From the NCBI GenBank assembly GCA_029844215.1, contig CM056737.1, forward strand, positions 24,673,851 to 24,737,850: DNA of 64,000 nucleotides, given 5' to 3'. The DNA comes from Przewalskia tangutica (taxonomy: Eukaryota; Streptophyta; Magnoliopsida; Solanales; Solanaceae). Positions 25,122 to 35,530 of this stretch are shown piece by piece. Position 1 is the first letter of the stretch. Each line of letters begins with the position of its first letter. A program made the translations under genes and the position numbers. The notes beneath the pieces were generated by a model. That model was not told the origin of the DNA. It saw nothing but the letters and a program-made list of their open reading frames with translations, and made no database searches.

Positions 25122-25380
25122 TTGGACATACTGACACGATGCGTAGCGCACGGGTATGCTTCCATTTTGATACTGCTTTATTGTTTCCCTTTGGGCATAC
25201 TGACACGATTCGTAGCGCACGTATGTTTCATTTGGAATCTTTGCTTTATTGTTTCCACGGGGCATATCGACACGATCGTAGCGCGGGTATGTTTCCATTT
25301 GGAATGCTGTCTTATTGTTTCCTTTTGGACATCTCGACACGATCGTAGCGCGGGTATGCTCCCATTGGATTGTTGTCTTG
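25122..25380 (+). repeat. ~67-bp CpG-rich minisatellite, four units
   Basis: Units begin near 25122, 25192, 25260 and 25327. Each carries cgacacgatgcgtagcgcac-like sequence, then a 'ttccattt' step and a 'ttattgttt' tail. Matching arrays are at 30781-31035 (four units), 56992-57305 (five) and 62599-62915 (five). Open frames on both strands here are by-products of the repeat. Confidence 0.88.
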
Positions 25381-25965
25381 TTGATATCATATCATGATCA
25401 GGCGTGAGGAAGGAATTCCACGCACAGTGATGATTTGGAGGTGAGTCCACGACTTTATATGATTGTTTATATGTTGTATCTGTAGTTTGGTTATCATACA
25501 TGTCTCTGCTTTATATAGATCGCTATGATTTCATTTCTGATTTTATAGTTTCACATACTGTTGTCAGATCGACCTCTTCGGGCTGCGTTCATCGCCGCAG
25601 TAAGTACATTGGATGTCGATCCAGCTTTTAGGATCACCTTTCGCGTATTGAAGCTCCGTTCCTTGGAGGCTTATCTTTTAGTATGTGTTCCACGAGTTGT
25701 AGGTCCTTGTACATTCGGGGTATGGCGGGCCACGTCCGTCATAGTTGTTGTAAATCTTAAGTGCATGTAATCTTGTTGTGGGGTTGTAAAAAGGATTAAA
25801 CTATTCGGGGTTTGTATATATTTATCTTTGAAGGCAAATCAGTTGCTTTGTTTATTTATTATATCTCTCATTTCATGTTCATGTTTTATTTCCGTGATTT
25901 TCTCGATGTTGTATCACTAGGTGCCGGGTAAGGCACGATCACGCCCGGATCGGTCGTGACAAAAG

Positions 25966-25976
25966 TGGTATCGAGC
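25966..25976 (+). other. Primer-binding site of A-inner
   Basis: TGGTATCGAGC four bases after the LTR end at 25961. tRNA-Met type with the common two-base gap. Confidence 0.85.
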
Positions 25977-26166
25977 GATTAGTCCTCGGAAAGTGTCTAC
26001 GCACCGTGTCTAGTAGAAGTCTTGATTATCGATGTGTTGTGCACCACATCTATAATCGTGAGGTCGCAGGACATTTAGGATTAGTTTCTATTCTTCTCAT
26101 TACGAGATCGTGCCTTAGAGTTGTGTGATGAGTTGAACCTCCGGCGTATTCCTTTCCTTTACGATT

Positions 26167-27205
26167 ATGCCTCCGCGCAAGGCAACCCGCCCGGGCGGCA
26201 AGCAAGAGAGAAGATACGAGTAGAGCGGCGATCTCACAGAGACCACGATACCGAGCCTCGATCCCTACAGAAGCCGCGATGAGATGGTTACAAGAGATGG
26301 CCCGATTAATGGCGAGGTTGTGGCGAACTTGAGATAAGCTGGACGCAGCAGCCTCGATCCAAGAGCACCGTAGTTCACCCCGAGCGCATTTGAGATTACG
26401 GATTTTACGAGTGTAACGCGAGTTTTATGGGTGAGGCACGAGGATGATCGCGAGTTCATCCGGCGATTCTGGATCATGAGAGTGATCGAGGCATCGAGAC
26501 CAGTCGGTGGCCCTAGGTTCGCGTCGGCTGCGTGATACCGCGATGATCGTTTGATCGTGGGAGCTGTCGGGAGAGCATGACTTCGACTTTATGGGGCGAA
26601 GTTCTCTAAGGCCTTTCTTGCACACTTCTTGCCTCCGAGATGAGGAGGGCTCGAACTCTGATTTTTGGTGTTGCGTGACGCGCACGTTCGGGAGTACAAT
26701 GTGGAGTTCGACTCATTGGCGACGTCCCGCATTAGTAGCTAGTATGGAGGATCGAGTGCACCGATATGTTACGGGGCTCGATGATTACCTAGCAGAGAGT
26801 TGTTCGGGTGTAGCTCTTCAGCCGGGCATGGACATTGCCCGCATACAGGCTTATGCACTTGGATGTGAAGAGCGGAGAAATCGGCGGAATGCCAAGGTCG
26901 CGAAGAGGGCGAACAGCAGGTCCTGGTGACTTTCGAGCGGACCGCCTCGGCGAGACTAGTTATGCGCCTCCGCCCGATCTGAGTGGTCCTCCACAATCTT
27001 GAGCATCGAGTATTGAGAGCGGTGGCTCGAGGTTCAAATTTTCGGGAGAGCAGGGGTGTTAGCCAGCTGAAGCCACCCCTACCTCGTTGTGACCGTTGTG
27101 GTAGACTCCACAGTGGGGAGTGTCGTGCTAGTCCGGGAGTTTGTTTTACATGCGCCCGAAGGCCATTTTGGGAGAACTGTCCACCCGCGGGTATGCAGGT
27201 AGGAT
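26167..27205 (+). pseudogene. gag: gag of A-inner, frameshifted
   Basis: Start ATG at 26167 (atgcctccgcgcaagg). The capsid region is scattered over frames at about 26420-26720. The 3' half of the frame 26591-26929 reads MEDRVHRYVTGLDDYLAESC and then a gag-like Ala/Arg-rich stretch. Zinc knuckles lie in 26983-27207: CDRCGRLHSGEC is a full CX2CX3HX3C knuckle, and the second knuckle (CFTC...ENC) lacks its His because of a base change or gap. The product would be a nucleic-acid-binding structural protein. Because the flanking LTRs are nearly identical in AT-rich parts, so many frame breaks in a young element are suspicious and may be consensus errors. Confidence 0.82.
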
Positions 27206-28057
27206 AGCCTGACTACGAGATCGATTGCGGGTTCTTCACCTTCCGGCTAGGCGGGGATGTTCATACAGCGGAGCCACGGTAGAGGTCGCGGTGGAAGTTC
27301 GATTTTAGCGGTCCTCCGAACCGCCTACTTGTATATCCTTAACCATCTAGAGTTTTGTATGTTATGATAATGTGTTAAGTGTTATGTTCGGATAGCTTTG
27401 TGCTAAAATGTGACTTAGAAACATGCTTAGTGAAAAGGGTAAGCACAGGGTGAGAAATGATGAACCTATTTATATTACTGATTGAGACCTTAGATGTAAG
27501 GCCGTCTTGAGTACAAGTTTTTGCAAGTGATCCTTGTCGGAGTGCATTTTATGTCTAGAATGTATTGTGTGATAAGTCCCTGGGTAGTGTGAAATGGAAG
27601 TGGTAGCTTTCATGACCTGTAGAGGTAGATTGTCGGATCGGAAACAAGAGCTTGATGCGTTAAGTGGGTCGGGTTGGGCCATGCCGCGCCAACCCGCGAC
27701 TGCTTTGGGGTTGGGTCAGCTCTGGGTGGTCCCGCCAGGTGGTAGGGTCACGAGGGTGCTAGGCCCAAGTTTAGATGACCATCGTATGATTTTGTGGATA
27801 TGTTCGACCAGAATCGGTTCGTGAAGGCCGGGAATGACCTTAGAGGAAAGTGAAGCTAGTAAGATGACCAGTTTGGAGGTTGTGACTCCAAAGTGTTGGG
27901 AACTGAAGCGATGACTGGAGTGTGGAACGTATACTAGAAGAGTTCAAGTGTTCGAGGAGGGCACGACGAGTAAGGAGGGAAGAGAACGTGTGTTATTACG
28001 TGGCCAGGTGTGGCTTTGACAACTTGTTGAAGGAACTTCCGTTATCATTTGAGAAGG
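27206..28057 (+). other. A-inner internal 3' untranslated region
   Basis: About 850 bp without pol motifs. A block from about 27660 to 27810, with an inverted repeat CGGGTTGG/CCAACCCG (27670-27696), then 'gtggtcccgcc' and 'gctaggcccaagtt', recurs in A-outer (35970-36110) and D1 (59640-59790). A second shared block precedes the PPT (gagagttcaagtgttcgag-like, near 27935). Confidence 0.65.
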
Positions 28058-28089
28058 AACATTCGGATGAATGTTTCTAAGGAGGAGAA
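28058..28089 (+). other. PPT and palindrome, A-inner
   Basis: AACATTCGGATGAATGTT at 28058-28075, then the purine run aaggaggagaa abutting the LTR at 28090. Confidence 0.82.
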
Positions 28090-31000
28090 TGTTATACCGT
28101 ATTTCCAGAGTATGCGTGAGCGTCGTATTATAATTTGAGCCTTAAAGTTGGCTAGTTTGAAATTTGTACACAAGTGCGAGAAAGAGTCGTTTTCCGACGA
28201 AACGTTTCCACGCTTCGTAGGGAAAATTAAACTATGTCATTAATTATTTTTGCGGATTTTTCCGAGAGGCGAAACATTTTGGACCAGCGAGGGCGACACT
28301 TGTCACCTCTAATTGGAAGGAGTGGGCGGCATTTTGGGCGAAAATGGTGAGTGGGGTTAGGTAGGATATTTTGTGCAAGTTGTTGTGGTAGATGGATAAG
28401 GTGCACTTGGCTTAAATCTAGCCCTACACTTGCACCACACTTGTCTTCATCTTGGCCGTTGGTTGGCCTTCACTGACCTATAAATACCCTCTAAGTTGAT
28501 GAACTTCTTCATCCTAAATTGTTCTAAGTGTTAAAAATCCTCCCCTCTTAGCTTGAGCTTTTCGTCCCTCTCCCCTCCTAGTTGAGCTTGGCGAGAGCCA
28601 CCACACCTCCCCTTGTGAAGCCTTGGCCAGGGTACCCCTAGCCTAGTTGTTTTTCGTATAATACCCTTGTGGTGGTATATACATAGTCTCCTAGTATTGT
28701 TGGTATGTCCAAAGAACATGGCCAAATTACCTTGTAGTATTCCCCAGGTTACACTTATACAAACGCCCAAATACTATTATCCTTTCTCTCGCCCCTAAAC
28801 GAAACCCTAAGGAAAACCTTATAGTCGGTTGAGTGTTAAGTAGAAGTTGCGTAGAACTTAAGGGTTGTTTGGAGCAAATTGAGCACTCTGAGTAGGAGCT
28901 AAACCTTGCTCAGGATCGACATATAAACTCGGATAATTTTGGGCTTACCAAGGTAAACATTCTTGACCTTCTGTTGTAATTGGAAATTTCATGTTGTAGG
29001 AATATATAGTTAAAGTATACTATATATTGAATTGAACATAGTGTCAAGGCAATGTCTTTTGACTTAAGCCTGAATAATACTTACGGCAATGTCTTGCGAC
29101 TTAAGCCTGAATTTAAATAAGAGAACTGAACTGTAATTACATAGGACTGTATTACAGTAGGCTTGTGTAGTATTACTGTGAGTAGAATTGTACACGTCCG
29201 GTTAGACGTGCAAACCCCACTGGTTGGCTTGGTAGCGGCCTCGATAGAGAGGAGATTTCTGTTATTGCGGGGAGGTGCACAATTTTCGTAGAGAATATGG
29301 AACGATGAGATCTAGATGTTAATAAGCGCCTTGTGGCCTTATAGGTTGAAGTACTACGTGTGGTGCGATCTACGTGGCTTAAGGAGTAGCCGACGGTTTG
29401 AGGTACTTGGAGCGTTTTGCTATTAGTCGATAATCGTCGCGAGGTATGTGAACCTCTTCCTATCTTTCTAGCATGATATGTGTATAACTATGTAGTACGG
29501 TAGACGTACATGTGTTAAATGTATTTGATTGGTTTAAAACATAAAGGGTTATAACGGCTTTATGGGAAGTTGGTTATAACAGCTTTATGTAGATAAGAAA
29601 AAGCTTTGTGATTGTAAAAAGGTAACTGATTTGACTTATAACTAACTTGATGTGTGATAATAAAGAACTTGAAGTCTTTCATTAAGAAACCCTTTTTGAA
29701 AGAAGAGTAATACTTGGTTTTGAGAACTTAAGAGTTAGACTAGCTTTATGGGAAGTTAGGTATAATGTCTAAAAGAGATAAAAAGAACGGCTAATTGATC
29801 TCAGAAGTTAAGAGACTTGATCTTATAAGATAAGAGACTTAACTTGATTAAATTGTTTTGAAAGTTGTAAGATGTGTGAAACCTCATTCGTGAGTAATGA
29901 GTACTTGGTTTTTGAAAGGAATAATGTTTTACTGATTTCGGAAATCAGAATGTGTATCGACAAACCACTGCAGCGTTAATAAAGGAAAATGTATTGAATA
30001 ATTAAGTATTATTAAAACCAGTAGAAACCTCCATCTGCATAGAAGCTAAGATGAGACAAAATGGTATTACATTTTCTAGATCATGGCTGCTTAATAATAT
30101 TGATTATGAACAAGAATAACCTACTCGCCTATGGCATATGTTACTCAATTGTTTTAAAAGAGATTAAGACATTGAACTATGAAACTTTTCAAAAAGAGAC
30201 TTGCGTAATTAAAATTAGGCAAACTGGAACCTTAGGGAAAAGAAAGGCATTGTGTTGTCTTAAAATGGTTTAAAGCATAAGGTGTTATAACAGCTTTATG
30301 GGAAGTTGGTTATAACGACCTTATGAAAACAAAAGAAAGGTTTTATCATTGGTTTTAACGTGGTAACTTGACTTTAAAAAAGTATGGAAGTTGTTTTGGT
30401 TTACTTAAAAGATATAAGTCACTCTATTTTTATACTACGGGTATCGGGTGACTTTTCTATAAAAGGAATAAATCTCTTTAAAAGGAATTTAACGTGCGTA
30501 GTACTTTAGGGTTAAGACCCGGACTTTGGCATAAATGAAAGTACTTTGAGTTGTGAAACTTGCCTATGCTTGTTGTTGTGAAACTTGCCTATGCTTGTTG
30601 TTGTGAAACTTGCCTATGCTTGTTGTGATAGCCTTTGTTGTGCAAAGATTGTGTTTCTATACTACCGCGTCTCTCGATGGAGGGTCGGTTGACTTGTTGA
30701 GAACTTACTTGACGTGCATGTTGGCGAAGAAATTCCACCGCACGCGTTCTCGCTGATTGTGATACTTTTGCTAATCGCTTTGGACATACCGACACGATCG
30801 CGTAGCGGACGTATGCTTCCATTTTGATCTCGCTTTATTGTTTCCCTTTGGGCATACCGACACGATCGTAGCGCACGGGTATGTTTCCATTTGGAATCCG
30901 CTTTATTGTTTCCACGTGGCATATCGACACGATCGTGGCGCGCGGGTATGTTTCCATTTGGAATCTTTGTCTTATTGTTTCCTTTTGACATCACGACACG

Positions 31001-31631
31001 ATGCGTAGCGCGGGTATGCTCCATTTGGATTGTTGTCTTGTTGATATCATATCATGATCGCCGCGGTGAGGAAGGAATTCCACGCACGAGTGATGATTTG
31101 GGCGTGAGTCCACGACTTTATATATTTGTTTATATGTTGTATCGTAGTTTGGTTATCATACATGTCTCCCGCTTTATATAGATCGCTATGATTTCATTCT
31201 GATTTTACGATTCACATACTTGGTACTGTTGTATCGACCTCCTTGCCGTGCGTTCACGCCGCAGTAAGTACATCGTCTGTCGATCCACGCTTTAGGATCA
31301 CCTTTCCAGTATTGGGAAGCTCCGTTCCTTGGAGGCTTATCTTTTGTATGTGTTCCACGAGTTGTAGGTCCTTGTACATTCTGGGGTATGGCGGGCCTGT
31401 CCGTCATAGTTGTTGTAAATCTTAGAGGTCCGTAGTAATCGTTGTGGCGGGGTTGTAAAAAGGATTTAATCGCTCGGGTTTGTATATATTTACGCCAAGG
31501 CAAATCGCTTTAGTTGGCTTGTTTATTTATTATATCTCTCATTTCATGTTCATGTTTTATTTGTGATTTTCTCGATGTTGTATCACTAGGGTGCAGGGTA
31601 AGGAACGATCCACGCCCGGATCGGTCGTGTG
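28090..31631 (+). repeat. A-inner 3' LTR
   Basis: Begins tgttataccg (two C fewer than the 5' copy). TATA at 28479-28486, donor at 29444, three 25-bp units at 30551-30625 and the minisatellite at 30781-31035. The end is blurred (tcggtcgtgtga in place of ...gtgaca). Confidence 0.9.
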
Positions 31632-31636
31632 AGTTG

Positions 31637-34600
31637 GCCTTCACTTGGCCTATAAATACCCATCCCTTTGAAGACTTATTCATCCATTCCTAAATGTTCC
31701 TAAGTGTTAAATCTTCTCCTCCACTTTGTGTTGAGTTCGCCAAGAGGCCTCCCCTCCTAGAGGCCTTGGCCGAGGGTATACCCCTCCTAGTAGTGCGTGG
31801 GTACCCCAGCCTAGTTGCTTCGTATAATACCACTCTCTTGGTAGAAATACTCTCAAAAGTATTGTTATAATGCCCAAATTACCTTAGCCTTATACCTTGT
31901 AGTATTCTAAGGTTATACCTATCTGAAAAGCCGGATATACTATTATACTTCCCACAGTCACCAAATCGAAACCAAGGAAAATCTCCATGGTTTGTTGGAG
32001 TAGTATGTAGAAGTTGGTTAGAACTTCTAAGGGTAGTTTGAAGCGGAGTTGAGCGCGCGGAGTTGGAGCTAAACGATTGCCCGGGATCGACTTTATACTT
32101 GGATAATTATGGGCTTATCGAGGTAAATATCTTGTCCTATTGTAATTGGAAATTACATGTTGTTAGATTATATAGTTGAAGTATGCTATATATAGTCTTG
32201 AACATAGTTATCGCAATGTCTTGCGACTTAAGCTGAATAAAACTTACGCAATGTCTTGCGACTTAAGCTGAATTTAAAGAAGAATCTTGAATTTGTAATT
32301 ACATAGGGTTGTACTGTGAGACTTGTGTAGTAGTACAGTGGAGTAGAATTGTACGTTAGGGTTAGATGTATAACCCCCGGTTGGCTTGGTACGGCCTCGA
32401 TAGAGGAGAGATTTACGCTGTTGCGGGGAGGCGCCGAATTTTCTGCAGAGAATATTCTACGATTAGACCTAAATGTTAATAAAGCGCCTTGTGGACTTAT
32501 AGGTTGAAGTACTACGTGTGGCGCGATCTACTTGGCTTAAGGAGTGGCCGTTTGGAAGTACTTGAGCGTTTTCTATTAGTCGATACCGTCGCGAGGTATG
32601 TGAACCTCTTCCTATCTCTTCTAGCATGATATGTGTGAACTATGTAGTACGAGACGATACGTGCTAAATGTATTTGATTGGTTTAAAACATAAAGTGTTA
32701 TAACGCTTTATGGGAAGCGGTTATAAGCGACTTTATGTTGGTAAGAAAATACTTGTGGTTTTTAAAAGGTAACGATTTGAACTATAAGCGCTTGTTATGT
32801 GTTAATAGAGAACTTGAAGTAATACTTGGTTTTGAAAACTTAAGAGTTATACTAGCTTTATGGGAAGTTAGGTATAACGGCTTAAGAATGTTTCTTGATT
32901 TGGAAATCGAATGTGTATCGACAAACCACCGCGTTAATAAAAGGAAAATGTTTTGAATAATTAAGTATTATTAAAACGAGAAACTTCCATCTGCATAGAA
33001 GCTAAGATGAGACAAAATGATATTTCCTAGATCATGGTCTTTGTAATAAGATTGTTATAAACAAGAATATCCTTCTCACATATAAGGCTTATGTTTCTCG
33101 GATAGTTTAAAAGAGAATTATATTCTTAAATGAATAAGACTATGAACTACAAAACCTACAAGATAAGAAACGTGAACATTGGAAATTAGGCAAACTTGAA
33201 CATTGGAAATTAGGCAAACTTGAACATTGGAAAGAATGTTACTACTTGATATTACAAAGAGAAGTAATTGATTTACTTTAAAAAATAGTCACTCTATTTT
33301 TATACTACGGTATTGTGTGACATTGTGAAAGTAACGTATCTTTTAAAGAGTTAATATATGAAGTACTTTGGGGATAAAACCCGAACTTGTGGGCATATAA
33401 TAGAAGTACCTTGTGTGTATAACTTGATTGTGTTGGTTTGTGATAGCCTTGTAATACTTTCTTGTTGATTGATAAGTAAACATGCTAGGATGCTACGTGT
33501 GTTAGTATCTTGTGATGTTTGTGTAAAGGGGTTTTTCCTTTGTTGTGCTTATGTTGTTTAACGATAAGTTGTTATGTTAGTATTTTACATCACTCATCTC
33601 TTGAGATGATTAGGAGTTAAGATGCCTCCGACGCTGGTAGACTCAAAGCGTCGATGGACCTATGATTCGAGAATACCTCACGCAGTCCTGAGGCCTATCG
33701 CGAGCTACGAGTTCCGGTTAGTGCGTCCTTTATGGGCATGCGGTCCATGTGCCACGCGGATGCGAAGTCGGGGCGACGCCGGGAGTAGCTACCTCGATGC
33801 GGAATACCTGCATGCGGCCGATGAGATTGGCCTACGCGGAGTGCGGAAGTTCGAGGACTAGACGCGCGACATTAGATCTGCGGGCAAGTGGCGGCTTTGA
33901 TCATGTGACGGTCTGACAGATCTTATGATCTGATTCATGACCTTGTTGGTACTGGGTGTTAGTAGTCGCTATGCCTTCGCATTTACCCCGCACGGTGTTA
34001 TTATGGCACAGTGGGACCGTGTTCATGTGTGTTCCTTGGTGCTTTTATATCATAAATCGCGGCAGTGAGAAGGTATTCCACGCATGATTGATGTTGTGGC
34101 GTGAGACCCGTTGTTATGTTTGAGTGATGGCTTTGAGGCGTGAGTCCCGACTTGATATGATTGCTTGTTTATCATGAATCGTAGTTTTGTTATCATACAT
34201 GTCTCCCGCTTTATATAGACTACTATGATTCCATTTCTGATTTTTGATTTCACATACTGCATGCTGTTATCGACCTCTTCGGGCCGCGTTCACGCCGCAG
34301 TTGAGTACACCGCGATCGTTGATCCTAGCTCGTGGTCAGCCTCATTGGGAAGCTCCGTTTCTCGGAGGCTTATCAGGTATAGTCCCTGTCGTAGTAAGTG
34401 TTTACATTCGTGGGTTTGGCGGGCCCCGCCCGCCATGGTTGTCATATCATTCGTAGAAGTGCAGTAATCTTTGTGTGGGCGGGGTTTGTAAAAGGATTAA
34501 ACTGCTCATGTTGAAAAAGTTGTCATTTATATATACGCAGAAAGGCAAGTTTTTCTCGATTATTGTTTCATATTTCATAATATGTCTTGTATCGCTTTAT

Positions 34601-34676
34601 GTTCAACTGATTACTCGATGTTGTATCACTAGGGTGCCCGGTAAGGCACGATCCACGCCCGGAATCGGTCGTGACA
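31637..34676 (+). repeat. A-outer 5' LTR, second segment
   Basis: Resumes at gccttcacttgg with TATA box at 31651-31658, donor at 32596, CpG-rich block at 33610-33870, and ends GTGACA at 34676. Confidence 0.92.
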
Positions 34677-34679
34677 AAG

Positions 34680-34690
34680 TGGTATCGAGC
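34680..34690 (+). other. Primer-binding site of A-outer
   Basis: TGGTATCGAGC, three bases after the LTR end. tRNA-Met type, AG missing. Confidence 0.85.
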
Positions 34691-34880
34691 GATTAATCCT
34701 CGGAAAGTGTCTACGCACCAGATCGATGAAGTCTTGATTATCGGTGTGTTGTGCACCACACCAATAATCAGGAGGCTATAGGATATTTTAGGATTGGTTT
34801 ATATTCTTCTCACTCTGAGATCGTGCCTTAGAGCTGTGTTGTAAGTTGGACCCTCTAACGTATTTCTTTCCCTCACTGCT

Positions 34881-35530
34881 ATGCCTCCGCAGGGCAACCG
34901 GCCCAGTGAGGGCAAGGCGGCGAGGCGAGTAGAGTACAGAGGGTTACGTTGGCACAGGCCCAATCATCACCTGGGGTGGTGCTTCATTCGGGGAGTTTTG
35001 CGACGTCACTAGCCCCAGCAGAGTTTAGTACAGCGGCGGCCTCATCGCGCCATGACATTTGAACCTTGCCCACGTTCGAGCAGAGAATTTAGATTGCAAA
35101 GAGGCGACCACATTAGCTATCGATTTGGCTACGAGAGTATACCGATGTACCGCGAGTCTTGAGGACTATCTAAAAGAGGTTGTGCAAGAGTAATTCTTGA
35201 TTGGCTTGAGCATGGCACGTATGCGGCTTGCGCAGCAGCCGAGAAGCGTAGAGATCGACGGGTTAACGGGCGACGCAGAGAGGCGGAGCAGCGAAGGTCC
35301 TTTGGTAACTTCGAGGCAAGTCGCCTCACCGTGATTTGATATGCACCTCCGCGGTCTGAGTGGTCTTCCACGGATATCGGGACGTTCGAGTATGCAGGAG
35401 TTGGTCGAACTCCGGGCTTCCGGTCACATGCATGACGCCATCCCGGAATGTCGTCTTTAGTTGGTACTTGTCAGACTGCGGCCGAGCCATGTGAGAGAGA
35501 GTGTCCTTGTAGGAGGACTTAGCCTTGAGA
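34881..35530 (+). pseudogene. gag: gag of A-outer, heavily degraded and shortened
   Basis: The start ATG at 34881 (atgcctccgcagggc) and the N-terminal stretch are clear. After about 35060 the capsid core seen in B1 (YRLRD...WFESW) is missing. The sequence resumes with the C-terminal capsid part (gtataccgatgtaccgcgag, about 35135) and a degraded knuckle region near 35410-35510, where the Cys codons are out of frame. The gag is about 350-450 bp shorter than in A-inner or D1, so an internal deletion is likely in addition to frame breaks. It is not translatable as written. Confidence 0.7.

Larger units (their letters stand above)
22405..25961 (+). repeat. A-inner 5' LTR
   Basis: 3,557 bp. TATA box at 22809-22816. 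Long C runs near 22905 and 22980 are longer than in the 3' LTR. Candidate splice donor at 23778. It holds a 25-bp tandem repeat (24871-24970) and the ~67-bp minisatellite (25122-25380). Confidence 0.93.
22405..31631 (+). mobile_element. A-inner: young gag-only LTR retrotransposon
   Basis: 5' LTR 22405-25961, internal 25962-28089, 3' LTR 28090-~31631. Left TSD GGTTG (22400-22404). The right side reads gtgtgagttg, so the last LTR bases and the TSD are blurred by small changes. The undisturbed site ggttggcctt is at 37551 in the A-outer 3' LTR. In the AT-rich part 24381-24880 the two LTRs differ by only two substitutions by eye, so the insertion is recent. Its LTR differs from other A copies in carrying a ~67-bp minisatellite also found in D. 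Confidence 0.93.

Noticed and set aside
25122..25380. Possible CRISPR-like array because of regular ~67-bp spacing
   Set aside because: Plant DNA; units are similar along their whole length, with no distinct repeat/spacer pattern. It is a minisatellite.
25067..25501. Overlapping frames with repeated 'GHTDT' or 'RYVQ' style peptides on both strands
   Set aside because: They are translations of the ~67-bp tandem repeat. Frames on both strands and length changes between copies argue against coding.
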